Part shown: positions 1 to 8,800 of the stretch, piece after piece
How the letters are laid out: the number at the start of each line of letters is the position of its first letter
Numbering within the stretch: position 1 is the stretch's first letter
NCBI RefSeq assembly: GCF_016458275.1
Contig: NZ_JAEMHM010000007.1
Location: 186,001 to 250,000, forward strand
Origin: Geomesophilobacter sediminis
GTDB taxonomy: Bacteria > Desulfobacterota > Desulfuromonadia > Geobacterales > Geobacteraceae
Direction of reading: 5' to 3'
DNA length: 64,000 nucleotides
The notes under the pieces: generated by a model
Seen by the model: the letters and a program-made list of their open reading frames with translations, nothing else
What the model was told of the DNA's origin: nothing
Database searches by the model: none
Position numbers and translations under genes: made by a program

Positions 1-81
1 GTACGGCAACGGCCGGGTTCCTTTTGCCGCATCTTTGTGCTAGGGTGCCTAAAATTTTGACAAGATAATGGCGGTGCAGAC

Positions 82-306
82 ATGATCGTGGCGGACGATA
101 GCACATTTTTTCACAATCGGATAACCGATTTCCGGGTGGGGCGCGGTTGGTCCCAGCGGGACTTGGCCCGGGAAGCGGGGCTCACATTCGCCGAAGTCTG
201 CGCCATTGAAGGCGGCGCCACGGTGCCGTCAACGGTGGCCGCGCTCCTCATTGCCGCGGCACTGGGCTGTGAAGTCGGAGAACTCTTCCGGCTGGAGGAG
301 GGTTAG
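82..306 (+). CDS. small XRE-family HTH protein
   Basis: A 74-residue protein that is almost entirely a lambda-repressor-like helix-turn-helix (about residues 12-70). The segments GRGWSQRDLAREAGL and VPSTVAALL closely match the N-terminal domain of the regulator at 4440-5513 (GRGWSQQELADRTGL, VPSTVAALM), so the two are paralogues. This copy stops just after the HTH and lacks the ligand-binding domain of its relative, so it may be a truncated copy or a stand-alone repressor. It precedes the FeS oxidoreductase gene by 258 bp. The start is the first ATG; the ribosome site is weak. DNA binding is well supported, the target is not known. Confidence 0.75.
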   Translation: MIVADDSTFFHNRITDFRVGRGWSQRDLAREAGLTFAEVCAIEGGATVPSTVAALLIAAALGCEVGELFRLEEG

Positions 307-503
307 CCGGTCCCCAAGGCCCACCTCCGTCCAGGGTTCAAGGAGCATGCCCAGCCGATTCCTCCGGACGAAGCAGAGGGGTGGCTGGCAACGGGCTTGC
401 GGAGGTTTGGCCCGTTATGTGAAAGGGGGCGGGCTGGATCGTTTCTGCCGCCAGCCGGTGACCAAGCCGACGGCAGGTGAAACGGCAGCTGAATCATTCG
501 GCA

Positions 504-526
504 CCGGAGGGGCACGACTCCCCCGG
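504..526 (+). promoter_or_regulatory. hairpin in leader of the FeS oxidoreductase gene
   Basis: A 9-bp stem with one mismatch and a 5-nt loop lies 37 bp before the start codon at 564, in the 258-bp gap after the small HTH gene. There is no T run, so it is not an intrinsic terminator. It could be part of a leader RNA. No known riboswitch core was recognised in 307-563. Confidence 0.25.
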
Positions 527-563
527 CCGCCCTTGATTGCTATCGGATTGAACGAGGGGACCG

Positions 564-2468
564 ATGGAAGCTTCGCGTCAGATACTGTGGAATGCCGGGA
601 GCCGCCTCTTCCTGCTGGGCGCTTCGCTGGGGGCGGTGACGGTGCTGCTGGCCGGCGTCTGCCGGAGCATCGGCGGGTGGACGATCGGGTACCGCGAGAC
701 GCGGCGGACGCCGGGACGAAAGCCCCGCGGCGGCTTTGCCGCGGCCTTCCGGGCGGTGGTGGTCCAAAGGGAGATGATGCGCGGCGACGTCTATCTCCCC
801 CTGCATCTCGCCATTTTTTACGGGCTGCTGTTCCTTTCGATCGGAAGCGCCATCGTCGGGGTGGAGGCTCACTTGGGGGTAAGGCTTCTCCACGGCTGGG
901 GCTACCTGCTGTTCACCCTGGTCCTGGAGCTGGCCGGGATCGCCGTGCTGATCGGCATTGCGCTGGCCGCATACAAGCGCTACCTCGTGCGGCCGGACCG
1001 CCTGGAAAGCCGGCCTCAGGACGCCGCCGCGCTCCTTGGCCTGGCCCTGGTGATTGCCAGCGGTTTTTGGGTGAAGGGGGCCCGGATCCTGGCCACCGGC
1101 GGTCCTTGGAGCGGGTGGTCCCCGGTGGGGGGCTCGGTTGCCTGGCTTTTGGGGAAGGCCGCCGGCTCCGGGAATGCCGTCTCCCTGCATCACCTCCTCT
1201 GGTATGCCCATGCCGGAGCGGCGTTCACCGGTCTTGCGCTTTTGCCCTGGTCCAAGTACCTGCACCTGCTGGCGGTCCCCCTCAGCCACTTTCTCTCCGT
1301 CCCGTGGGCCGATCGGGCCGCTCTCCCGGAAGCTGCCGCGGGGAGAGAGACGACCGGTACCCTCGCCGACCTGGCTCGTAAACGACTCGTCGAGGCCGAT
1401 GCCTGCGTCCGGTGCGGTCGGTGCAAGAAGCTCTGTTCGATGTACCTCACCGAGAACCGGACCGCCCCCATAACGATGATGGATAACCTCAAGCGGTTGA
1501 CCCACGGCCGAAACCGTGGCTCGGCTCAACCCGGGGCGGTTATCGACGCCGCCTCGTTGTGGAGTTGCACCGGCTGCCGCGCCTGCGAGGAGCGCTGTCC
1601 TATGCGTGGGGAGCACGCCGCGGGAATCGTCCAACTCCGGCGTGGGGCGATAACCTCCGGCCGGATTCCGGAGCCGGTGGCCGAGCGTCTCCAAAAGCTG
1701 CGGGGCGCGCGCACCCTGCCGGCGGAAGCGGGGCGGGGCATCCCATCGGGCACCCGGGGTATCTATTACTGGCCCGGCTGTTCCGATGCGCAGGGAGAGG
1801 ATGCCGGCTTCTCCGCGCTGCTCAAAATCATGGAACGGGCCGGAGTGGTGCTTCGGATGCTCCAGCCGCCGCACTGTTGTGGCGGAGCCGCGCGGCGGCT
1901 CGGTGACGAGGCGCTTTTCCAGGAGCAGGCGCGCGAGAACCACCGTTATCTTCGGGAGCAGGGGGTGGAGCTGGTGGTCACCCGCTGCCCGCACTGCTTC
2001 AACACCCTTAGAAACGAGTACGGTTCGCTGGGAACCGATGTGACGGTGCTGCACCACACGCAGCTTTTGGCCGAGCTCGCGGCTTGGGGGGAGGTTGTCT
2101 TTCCCCACCAGACGGCACCCCCGGTAACGTACCACGACCCCTGCTTTCTGGGGCGGTACCACGGGGAGTTCGCCGCGCCCCGAAAACTGATCGAAGCCGC
2201 AACCGGGCGGCTCCCTGTGGAGATGAAGCACACCCGGATGAAGAGTCTCTGTTGCGGCTCGGGAGGCGGCACCGTCGGTGAGGAAACGGCGCTGGCGACC
2301 GCCCGGGTCCGCCTGAAGGAGGCGGGGAAGGCGGGTGCGGAAGTCGTGGTCACCGGCTGTCCCTACTGCCGCACGACGCTGGAGCGGGCCGCCGGCGAGG
2401 GGAATGCGAAAAAACGGATCCAGGTGGTGGATCTCGCGGAATTTCTGCATACGGGAGGAAACGCATGA
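564..2468 (+). CDS. membrane-anchored (Fe-S) oxidoreductase with CCG domains
   Basis: The 634-residue protein has an N-terminal membrane part (about 1-260, several hydrophobic helices, NarI-like), then two [4Fe-4S] sites (CVRCGRCKKLC near 281-291 and CTGCRACEERC near 335-345), then two CCG (DUF224/HdrD-type) domains marked by PPHCCGG and SLCCGSGGG with YHDPCFLGRYH between. This is the architecture of HdrD-like quinone-linked FeS reductases, and it is a distant paralogue of the protein at 55889-57883. Its electron partner is unknown because no Etf gene adjoins it. Its stop overlaps the start of the periplasmic binding-protein gene by 4 bp (ATGA), so the two are probably cotranslated. AACGAGGGGACC gives a good ribosome site. 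Confidence 0.85.
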   Translation: MEASRQILWNAGSRLFLLGASLGAVTVLLAGVCRSIGGWTIGYRETRRTPGRKPRGGFAAAFRAVVVQREMMRGDVYLPLHLAIFYGLLFLSIGSAIVGVEAHLGVRLLHGWGYLLFTLVLELAGIAVLIGIALAAYKRYLVRPDRLESRPQDAAALLGLALVIASGFWVKGARILATGGPWSGWSPVGGSVAWLLGKAAGSGNAVSLHHLLWYAHAGAAFTGLALLPWSKYLHLLAVPLSHFLSVPWADRAALPEAAAGRETTGTLADLARKRLVEADACVRCGRCKKLCSMYLTENRTAPITMMDNLKRLTHGRNRGSAQPGAVIDAASLWSCTGCRACEERCPMRGEHAAGIVQLRRGAITSGRIPEPVAERLQKLRGARTLPAEAGRGIPSGTRGIYYWPGCSDAQGEDAGFSALLKIMERAGVVLRMLQPPHCCGGAARRLGDEALFQEQARENHRYLREQGVELVVTRCPHCFNTLRNEYGSLGTDVTVLHHTQLLAELAAWGEVVFPHQTAPPVTYHDPCFLGRYHGEFAAPRKLIEAATGRLPVEMKHTRMKSLCCGSGGGTVGEETALATARVRLKEAGKAGAEVVVTGCPYCRTTLERAAGEGNAKKRIQVVDLAEFLHTGGNA

Positions 2469-3493
2469 AACGGCTGGCCATGGCCCTGGTACTTCTGGCG
2501 GTGTTTGGTCTGACCCGGGCCGAGGCGGTGCCGGTGCACGATCAGCAGGGGCGGACGGTGACGCTGCCGGGCAAGGTGTCGAAGGTTCTCGGTGCCTCGG
2601 CACCGGTCACCTTTCTGGTGTATTCCATCGACCCCTCGCTGCTGGTGGGGCTTAATCTGCCTCCGGATGAAGCGCAGCGCAGGTTCCTGCGCCCGGAGAC
2701 GATGAAGCTTCCGGTGATCGGCGGGTTCGGGGGACAGGGCAGAAACTTCAACCCCGAGGTGCTGCTGGCCGCCCGGCCGGACCTGGTGCTCGCCTGGGGG
2801 CCGGCCCCCAAGGGGCTGAACCCGAGGGCGGAAAAGACCCTCGCCTCATCGGGGATTCCCTACCTCTTTCTCACCTTGGACCGGATGTCCGACTACCCGG
2901 CTGCCTACGAGTACCTCGGGGCCATTTTGGGCCGGCCGGAGCGGGCCCGGATGCTGGCCAACTACTTCCGCAAGGAGGTGAAGAAACTGGAGCGATTCTC
3001 GGCCCGGATTCCGGCCCGCCAGCGGGTGCCGGTCTACTTCGCCGAGGAGGCCGACGGCCTCACCACCGTTAGCGCGGGATCGGTGCACGGCGAGGCGGTA
3101 CAACTCGCCGGGGGGCGCAACGTACATCGGGGCGCATCTGGCGGCGGGCGCTTCAAGGAGAAGATCTCCCTGGAGCAGGTGCTCGCCTACGATCCCGAGG
3201 TGATCATCGCCCAGGACGAGACCTTCTTCGAGCGGGTCTACCGGGACCCCCGCTGGTCCGGCATCCGCGCGGTGCGCAACCGGCGGGTATATCTGATTCC
3301 GGATGCCCCGTTTGAATGGATGGACCGCCCCCCGACCTTTTTGCGGCTCCTGGGGGCCAAATGGCTGGCCAGCGTTCTCTACCCGCGCTCGTATCGGGCC
3401 GATCTCTCGGCCGATACCCGGGAGTTCTACCAGCTCTTCTTCAAGGTGAACCTGGACTCCGGGGAGGTCCGGAAGATCCTGCATCAAAAGTAA
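2465..3493 (+). CDS. periplasmic binding protein, BtuF/FepB type (ABC transporter PF01497)
   Basis: A 342-residue exported protein with a Sec signal peptide (about 1-22, cleaved near AEA). The periplasmic-binding fold shows DQQGRTVTLPGKVSKVLG at the start and EVLLAARPDLVLAWG and ISLEQVLAYDPEVIIAQDE later, typical of siderophore-, haem- and cobalamin-binding proteins. The ligand cannot be told from sequence. No permease or ATPase gene is nearby, so it either serves a distant transporter or acts as a sensor or binding partner of the upstream oxidoreductase, with which it overlaps by 4 bp. Confidence 0.85.
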   Translation: MKRLAMALVLLAVFGLTRAEAVPVHDQQGRTVTLPGKVSKVLGASAPVTFLVYSIDPSLLVGLNLPPDEAQRRFLRPETMKLPVIGGFGGQGRNFNPEVLLAARPDLVLAWGPAPKGLNPRAEKTLASSGIPYLFLTLDRMSDYPAAYEYLGAILGRPERARMLANYFRKEVKKLERFSARIPARQRVPVYFAEEADGLTTVSAGSVHGEAVQLAGGRNVHRGASGGGRFKEKISLEQVLAYDPEVIIAQDETFFERVYRDPRWSGIRAVRNRRVYLIPDAPFEWMDRPPTFLRLLGAKWLASVLYPRSYRADLSADTREFYQLFFKVNLDSGEVRKILHQK

Positions 3494-3599
3494 GTCCCGG
3501 CGGCACGCCCCCGGAAGGTGCGGTAGGGTACGGTCCCGCCCCAGGGAAGGGGGCCGCCTCACGCCGGGAAACCCCACTCAGGAGGAATAGTCGCGCATC

Positions 3600-4337
3600 A
3601 TGAACCTACTCATTTGCATTGATGATACGGATGATCTTGATACCCCGGGAACCGGAGAACTGGCCGAGTCGATCGCCGCAGGGATCACGGCGGCCGGGTG
3701 GGGAACCTGCGGGGCGGTGTCCCGGCATCAACTGCTGATCCACCCCGAGGTCCCCTTTACGTCCCACAACAGCGCCATGTGCTTTCCCGCGCAGATCTCC
3801 GATCACCTTTTGGAGGCGGTCACCGATTACTGTGTCTCGGTCCTGCTCGCTCAAAGCGCGCCGGTCGCCGACCCGGGCCTGTGCGTGCTGGTGCCGGAAA
3901 GGTTGCCGCAACCGGCGGCCCTCATCGAGTACGGCTACCGGGCCAAGAAAGTGGTGCTCGGCAAGGAAGAGGCCTATAAGACCGCCGCGGCGCAGGGGAT
4001 CCATCTCTCCGAGCATGGTGGAACCGGACAGGGGGTGATCGGCGCCCTGGCCGGCGCCGCACTGAGGCTGACCGGTAACGACGGCAGGTTGAAGGGGAAA
4101 CTCCCAATCCGCTCGGTACACGGGATCGCCACGGTTCGGGAGATCTGCGGCTGTGGCATCGGACAGGTACGGACCGTCCAGGGGGACGTCCTGGCCGACG
4201 CGGAGCGGGTTCTGGTGGGCAAGTGGGTCAAACCGGTCCTTCTGGACCACGACATCGTGGTACTGGTTTCGGAAACCGACGGGGTGGCGGGAGCATCGTG
4301 GATCGCTGCCGACCGGGAGATTTTCCAGAACTACTAG
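3600..4337 (+). CDS. stand-alone TiaS-like kinase-domain protein
   Basis: A 245-residue cytosolic protein. CIDDTDDLDTPGTGEL at residues 6-21 and GGTGQGVIGALAG near 139-151, followed by GNDGR, match the signature segments of TiaS, the archaeal tRNA-Ile2 2-agmatinylcytidine synthetase. In TiaS these mark the kinase-like (TCKD) and ferredoxin-like domains. The OB-fold and zinc ribbon that TiaS uses to bind tRNA are absent, since the protein ends at about half the TiaS length. It is therefore unlikely to be a true TiaS and may phosphorylate or adenylate a small molecule. It lies 106 bp after the binding-protein gene, with AGGAGGAATAG as ribosome site. Family assignment is from motif memory; substrate unknown. 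Confidence 0.65.
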   Translation: MNLLICIDDTDDLDTPGTGELAESIAAGITAAGWGTCGAVSRHQLLIHPEVPFTSHNSAMCFPAQISDHLLEAVTDYCVSVLLAQSAPVADPGLCVLVPERLPQPAALIEYGYRAKKVVLGKEEAYKTAAAQGIHLSEHGGTGQGVIGALAGAALRLTGNDGRLKGKLPIRSVHGIATVREICGCGIGQVRTVQGDVLADAERVLVGKWVKPVLLDHDIVVLVSETDGVAGASWIAADREIFQNY

Positions 4338-4439
4338 CCGGCTGGAGGGGGACGGCCAGCAAATTATCCCCATCCATGCCCATCTCTTGTGCTATCATGC
4401 CATTTATTTAGACATCATGATAACAACGGAGACAGTATC

Positions 4440-5513
4440 ATGGCAGAAGAGGCGACCCAGATCCGCAACCGGGTAAAAGAATTCCGCGAGGGGCGGGGGT
4501 GGTCCCAGCAGGAACTTGCCGACCGGACCGGCCTGTCCCGTACCGGCATCAGCGCCATCGAAATGGGGAAACTGGTCCCCTCCACGGTGGCGGCGCTCAT
4601 GCTCTCCCGGGTATTTGGCTGCAAAGTCGAGGAGTTATTCCAGTTGAACGCTCCCCTGATCCGGTGGGCGTGGCCCCCAGCGAAAAGCCCGTGGCGCTAC
4701 TGGCAGGTCGTCGTGGGGGGAAAGCATCTGCTGATTCCGGTCGAGCCATCGCCTCTGGGGATGGTGCCCCACGACGGGGTGTTTGAAGATGGCAAGACCT
4801 TTGCTAGTACTTCGTCGGACCCGTTCCGGACCTTGGTCGTCGCCTGCTGCGACCCGGCGATCGGACTGCTCGCCGCGGAATACGCCCGGATGACGCCGTT
4901 TCGGATGCTGGTCCTTTCCCGTTCCAGCCGGCAGGGATTGCAGCTGCTGAGGGAAGGGGTGGTACACATTGCCGGGCTGCACCTGGCGGAAAGCAAGGCG
5001 CCGGACGCCAATGCCGCGGTGGTCCGGGAAATCCTGAACGCTCCCGCGACCCTGCTCCGGGTGGCCAACTGGCAGTCGGGGGTGATGCTCGCACCCGGGC
5101 TGGGATTGAAGACCATCGCCAACCTCACCGCTTCCGGGGTGCGCTGGGTCGGGCGGGAACCGGGGTCGGGAGCACGCCAGGTCCTGGATGAAGTGCTCAA
5201 GGGCGCTCCCCCTCCGGCCCTGACCGCGAAAGACCATCGCGGGGTAGCCGAGGCGGTGCGCTCCGGATGGGCGGAGGCCGGGATCTCGCTTCGCCTGGTG
5301 TCGGAAGAGGCGGGGCTCGACTTCATCTCGGTGCGCGAGGAAGCGTACGATCTCTGCATTCCCGAGTCGCACGCCGACGACCCCCGGGTTCAGGCGCTGT
5401 TCGACGTGGTCCGGTCGAAGTCGTTCCGACACCTGCTCCGGGAACTCCCCGGTTACGACGGGAGCGTCACCGGCGACAGCAACCCGGTAACGGTCCGGGC
5501 CGCCAACGAATAA
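4440..5513 (+). CDS. HTH regulator with PBP-like ligand-binding domain
   Basis: A 357-residue regulator. Residues 1-70 form an XRE-type HTH (GRGWSQQELADRTGL, AIEMGKLVPSTVAAL). The rest (about 120-340) is a type 2 periplasmic-binding-like domain of the PF12727 kind, often annotated as molybdate- or molybdopterin-related, with GLGLKTIANL and WVGREPGSGARQVLDEVL. The start at 4440 is preceded by a GGAG site; an upstream in-frame start at 4389 has none. It probably senses a small ligand and controls the neighbouring oxidoreductase/binding-protein genes, since its HTH paralogue sits at the other end of the same gene set. The effector is not known. Confidence 0.8.
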   Translation: MAEEATQIRNRVKEFREGRGWSQQELADRTGLSRTGISAIEMGKLVPSTVAALMLSRVFGCKVEELFQLNAPLIRWAWPPAKSPWRYWQVVVGGKHLLIPVEPSPLGMVPHDGVFEDGKTFASTSSDPFRTLVVACCDPAIGLLAAEYARMTPFRMLVLSRSSRQGLQLLREGVVHIAGLHLAESKAPDANAAVVREILNAPATLLRVANWQSGVMLAPGLGLKTIANLTASGVRWVGREPGSGARQVLDEVLKGAPPPALTAKDHRGVAEAVRSGWAEAGISLRLVSEEAGLDFISVREEAYDLCIPESHADDPRVQALFDVVRSKSFRHLLRELPGYDGSVTGDSNPVTVRAANE

Positions 5514-5641
5514 GAGCCCCCGCGGGACGGTTCCCTGCCGAACCGGGAACCGAGCCGTCCTGCTGGGGGGCATGATGTCCGCAATTGACCGTGAAGCGCC
5601 GCTGTAGAGCGCCCCGCGGAGGGATTGGTTTGTCCTGGGTG

Positions 5642-5675
5642 GCCACTATCATGGCGCTGGTGCCATGATAGTGGC
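5642..5675 (+). repeat. perfect 14-bp inverted repeat upstream of the giant exoprotein gene
   Basis: GCCACTATCATGGC and its exact reverse complement are separated by 6 bases. No T run follows, so an operator, transcript hairpin or attenuator is likelier than a terminator. It lies in the 320-bp gap 5514-5833, which holds no gene that I can see. It is about 130 bp downstream of one stop codon and 160 bp upstream of the next start. Confidence 0.6.
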
Positions 5676-5833
5676 TGATGGGCTGGCTGGAATGGCGACC
5701 ATCGATGCGCAACGGGGCAGGTGAGCGGTGTAGGCCGCGGTAGGGGCTGGTACGTCCTGGGTCTTGCCGCGCATGTCGATATGTAACTGAAAATATAACG
5801 TTAGGCAGTTTTCTATTGAAACAGGAGGTTGGT

Positions 5834-8800
5834 ATGGGTTCCGTTTTCGGTCGGATGTTCTTACTCGGGTTGGCGGTGGTGTCCCTTCTTTTAGGCTACG
5901 CCGGCGCATCTTTGGGAGCCGGCTACACGGTAGAGGACATCGGTGACGCAACTGCGATCAGCGGGCTCAACGACGCCGGACAGGCGACCGGCTACTACTT
6001 TGCCGACCCCGGAAACCAGTTCTACCAGAGCTTTTCCTACAGCAAGACCAAGGGGAGGCAGAACGTCTTCCCCGCGCTGACCTCGTTCACCTACGGCATG
6101 AGCGACGACGGGACCACGGCGGGATGGGCCCGGTTCGGCGGGGTCTTCGGTGCGGTGGGTGCCTTCACCTGGAAGGACGGCACCGACACCGAGCCCGGCA
6201 CCTTCGACGGCGGCGTGAACAGCTACGCTTACGCCATCAACCGCAGCGGCGCGGTGGCGGGGAAGGCGCAGCGGCAACTGGGGACCACCCAGGATACCCT
6301 GGGGTACTACGCCTTCCGCTACCAGGGGGGGAAACTGCAGAACTTGGGCGCGCTTCCCGGTGCCGGCGGCTACGGCTCGTTAAGCGACGCCTCGGCGCTC
6401 AACGATGCCGGGCAGGCGGCCGGATCCTCCCGGGTCGGCTTCCAGCAGTACAACGATCTCCACCGGGCGGTCCGTTTCGAGACCGACGGATCGGTGACCG
6501 ACCTCGGCAACCTGGGGGGAAACCGCAGCGACGCCAGCGGCATCAACAACACCGGGCAGGTAATCGGCAGCTCGGAGGTGCTCGGCAGCGTCCCCGGCTA
6601 CACCGGGGGAGACCATGCCTTTTTCTACAACAACGGCTGGCTGGTGGACCTGGGGACCTTCGGCGGCCCCAACAGCCAGGCCGCCAAGATCAACAACAGC
6701 GGCAAGGTCGTCGGCTACGCCGATGACGGCAGCGCGATTCCGGTCGAGCGCGCCTTCGTCTATTCCGGCTGGCAGCTGAAAAATATCGACAACGGCGCCG
6801 GCAAGGGGAGCGCCGCCACCGACGTGAGTGACGGCGGACGGGTGGTCGGTTACCGCGTCGGAGGGGACGGGGTCAGCCGGGCCTTCCTCTATGCCGACGA
6901 CACCGGCATGGTCGACTTGAACGGGACGCTGCCGGCGAACTCGGGATGGGTGCTCAATGAAGCCCACAAGGTAAACGAGAAGGGGCAGATCGCCGGCATC
7001 GGCACCTACAACGGCACCCCCCATGGTTTCCTCCTCACCCCGACGGTCCGGGTCACCGCGTTCACCCTCCCTGCCGCATCGGCTTCCCTGACCGTGCCGG
7101 TCACCTTCCAGGCCGCCGATCCCGACGGTCCGGTCAGCTACCTCATCACCGAGAGCGCCGACGTCCCGGCCGCGGGCGATCCGGGGTGGAGCAGCAGCGC
7201 TCCCGCCGCGTACACCTTTTCCGGCCCGGGAGCCCGCACCGCCCATGCCTGGGCCAAGGATGCCATGGGGGTCATCTCGGCCGATGCGGTGGCGGCGGTG
7301 ACGGTCACGCCCCCCGCGCTCACCCTGACTCCCGACCAGCCCAGTCCGCATCTTTCGGGGACCCCGGTGACCTTCACCGCGCAGCTTAGCGGCGGCGGAA
7401 ACTACGAGTACCGCTTCACCTTCTCCGACGGAACCACCACCCAGACCGGAAGCTACCAGGCGGCGTCTACCTGGTCTTTGCCGGCGACCGCTGCCGGGAG
7501 CTACACCGTCACCGTCGATGCCCGCACCGCCGGGGCCTCGGTCGCCCGTGACGCCACCGCGGCGCTCTCCTACCGGGTAAACGATACCGCCCCGGCCGTC
7601 CCCGCTACCGGCGTTACCATCGGCGCCAGCGCCGCCGCGCCGCATCCGGTCGGGACGCCGGTCACCTTCACCGCCCAGGGGGCAGGCTCTACCGCCTACG
7701 AATACCGGTTTTCGCTGTATCGATTCGGCGCATGGAAGGTGGTTCAGCAGTACGCGCCGACGGCCACCTGGACCCTGCCGCCCGACGCCCCCCGCGGCAG
7801 CTACGTGGTCAAAGTGGACGTGCGCGGCGCCGGATCGGTTGCGGACAGCGAGGCGACCAACAGCGTCAATTACGTGCTCTGCGCGGCTCCCGCCACCGGG
7901 GTCGCCTTCATCAACGAAACCGGCTGGCAGCCCGGGCAGGAGCTTGCCGTCGAATACCAGAACGGCGGCGGCATTCACCAGTTTGCGGCGGCCGGCAGCG
8001 GCTCCGATGCCTACGAATACCGGTTCAAGATGTACGACAACGCGACCGGCACCTGGACCGAGGTCCAGCCCTGGTCCATCAACCACTTCTGGAACTACCT
8101 CAATCCCCAGCTTGGGGGCTATACGGTAAAGGTGGACGTCCGGGGGCGCGGCTCGGCATCGGACGGAGACGCCTCGGCTTCGATGACGGTACGGGTCGCC
8201 GGGGCCCAGGCGACCAGCGTTACCCTGACCCCCGACAAGAGCTCGCCGCAACCGGTCGGCACGCCGGTCACCTTCACCGCCCAAGCCAACGGCACCTCGC
8301 TTTCGACGGTCTTCGAATACCGCTTCCTGCTGAACCAGGGCGGGGTGGCTACCCAGGTGCAGGGCTACTCGTCGGTCGCCAGCTGGACGCTGCCGGGCAC
8401 CATCCCCGCGGGGAGCTACACGGTCACCGTCCAGGTCCGCGGGGCCAATTCCGCCGTGGCCTACGACGCGTTCAAGACGGTCGATTTCCAACTCGCCCCG
8501 ACCGCAGGCACCGGCCCGAGGGTGACCACCTTTACCGTCCCGTCCCAGCTCTTCGGCGGTGACCAGCCGGTCACCGGCTGGTCCCTGGCCGACGTCGGGG
8601 GGAGCACCTACAACGTCAACAGCACGCAGACCTACGGGATCAACAGCTCCGGCCAGATCGTCGGGGCCGACTACACCGCATTTCTTTGGGACTGGAGGGG
8701 GCGCACCGACCTCGACATGGTGAACGCCACGGCGATCAACGAGGCCGGGCAGGTGGTCGGGTTCACCCCCGGGTACGACACCTCGTACGCCTACCTCTAC

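Noticed and set aside
307-563. Cobalamin or molybdenum-cofactor riboswitch before the FeS oxidoreductase
   Set aside because: I searched by eye for the conserved cores and found none; only a simple hairpin is present. A covariance-model search would decide.
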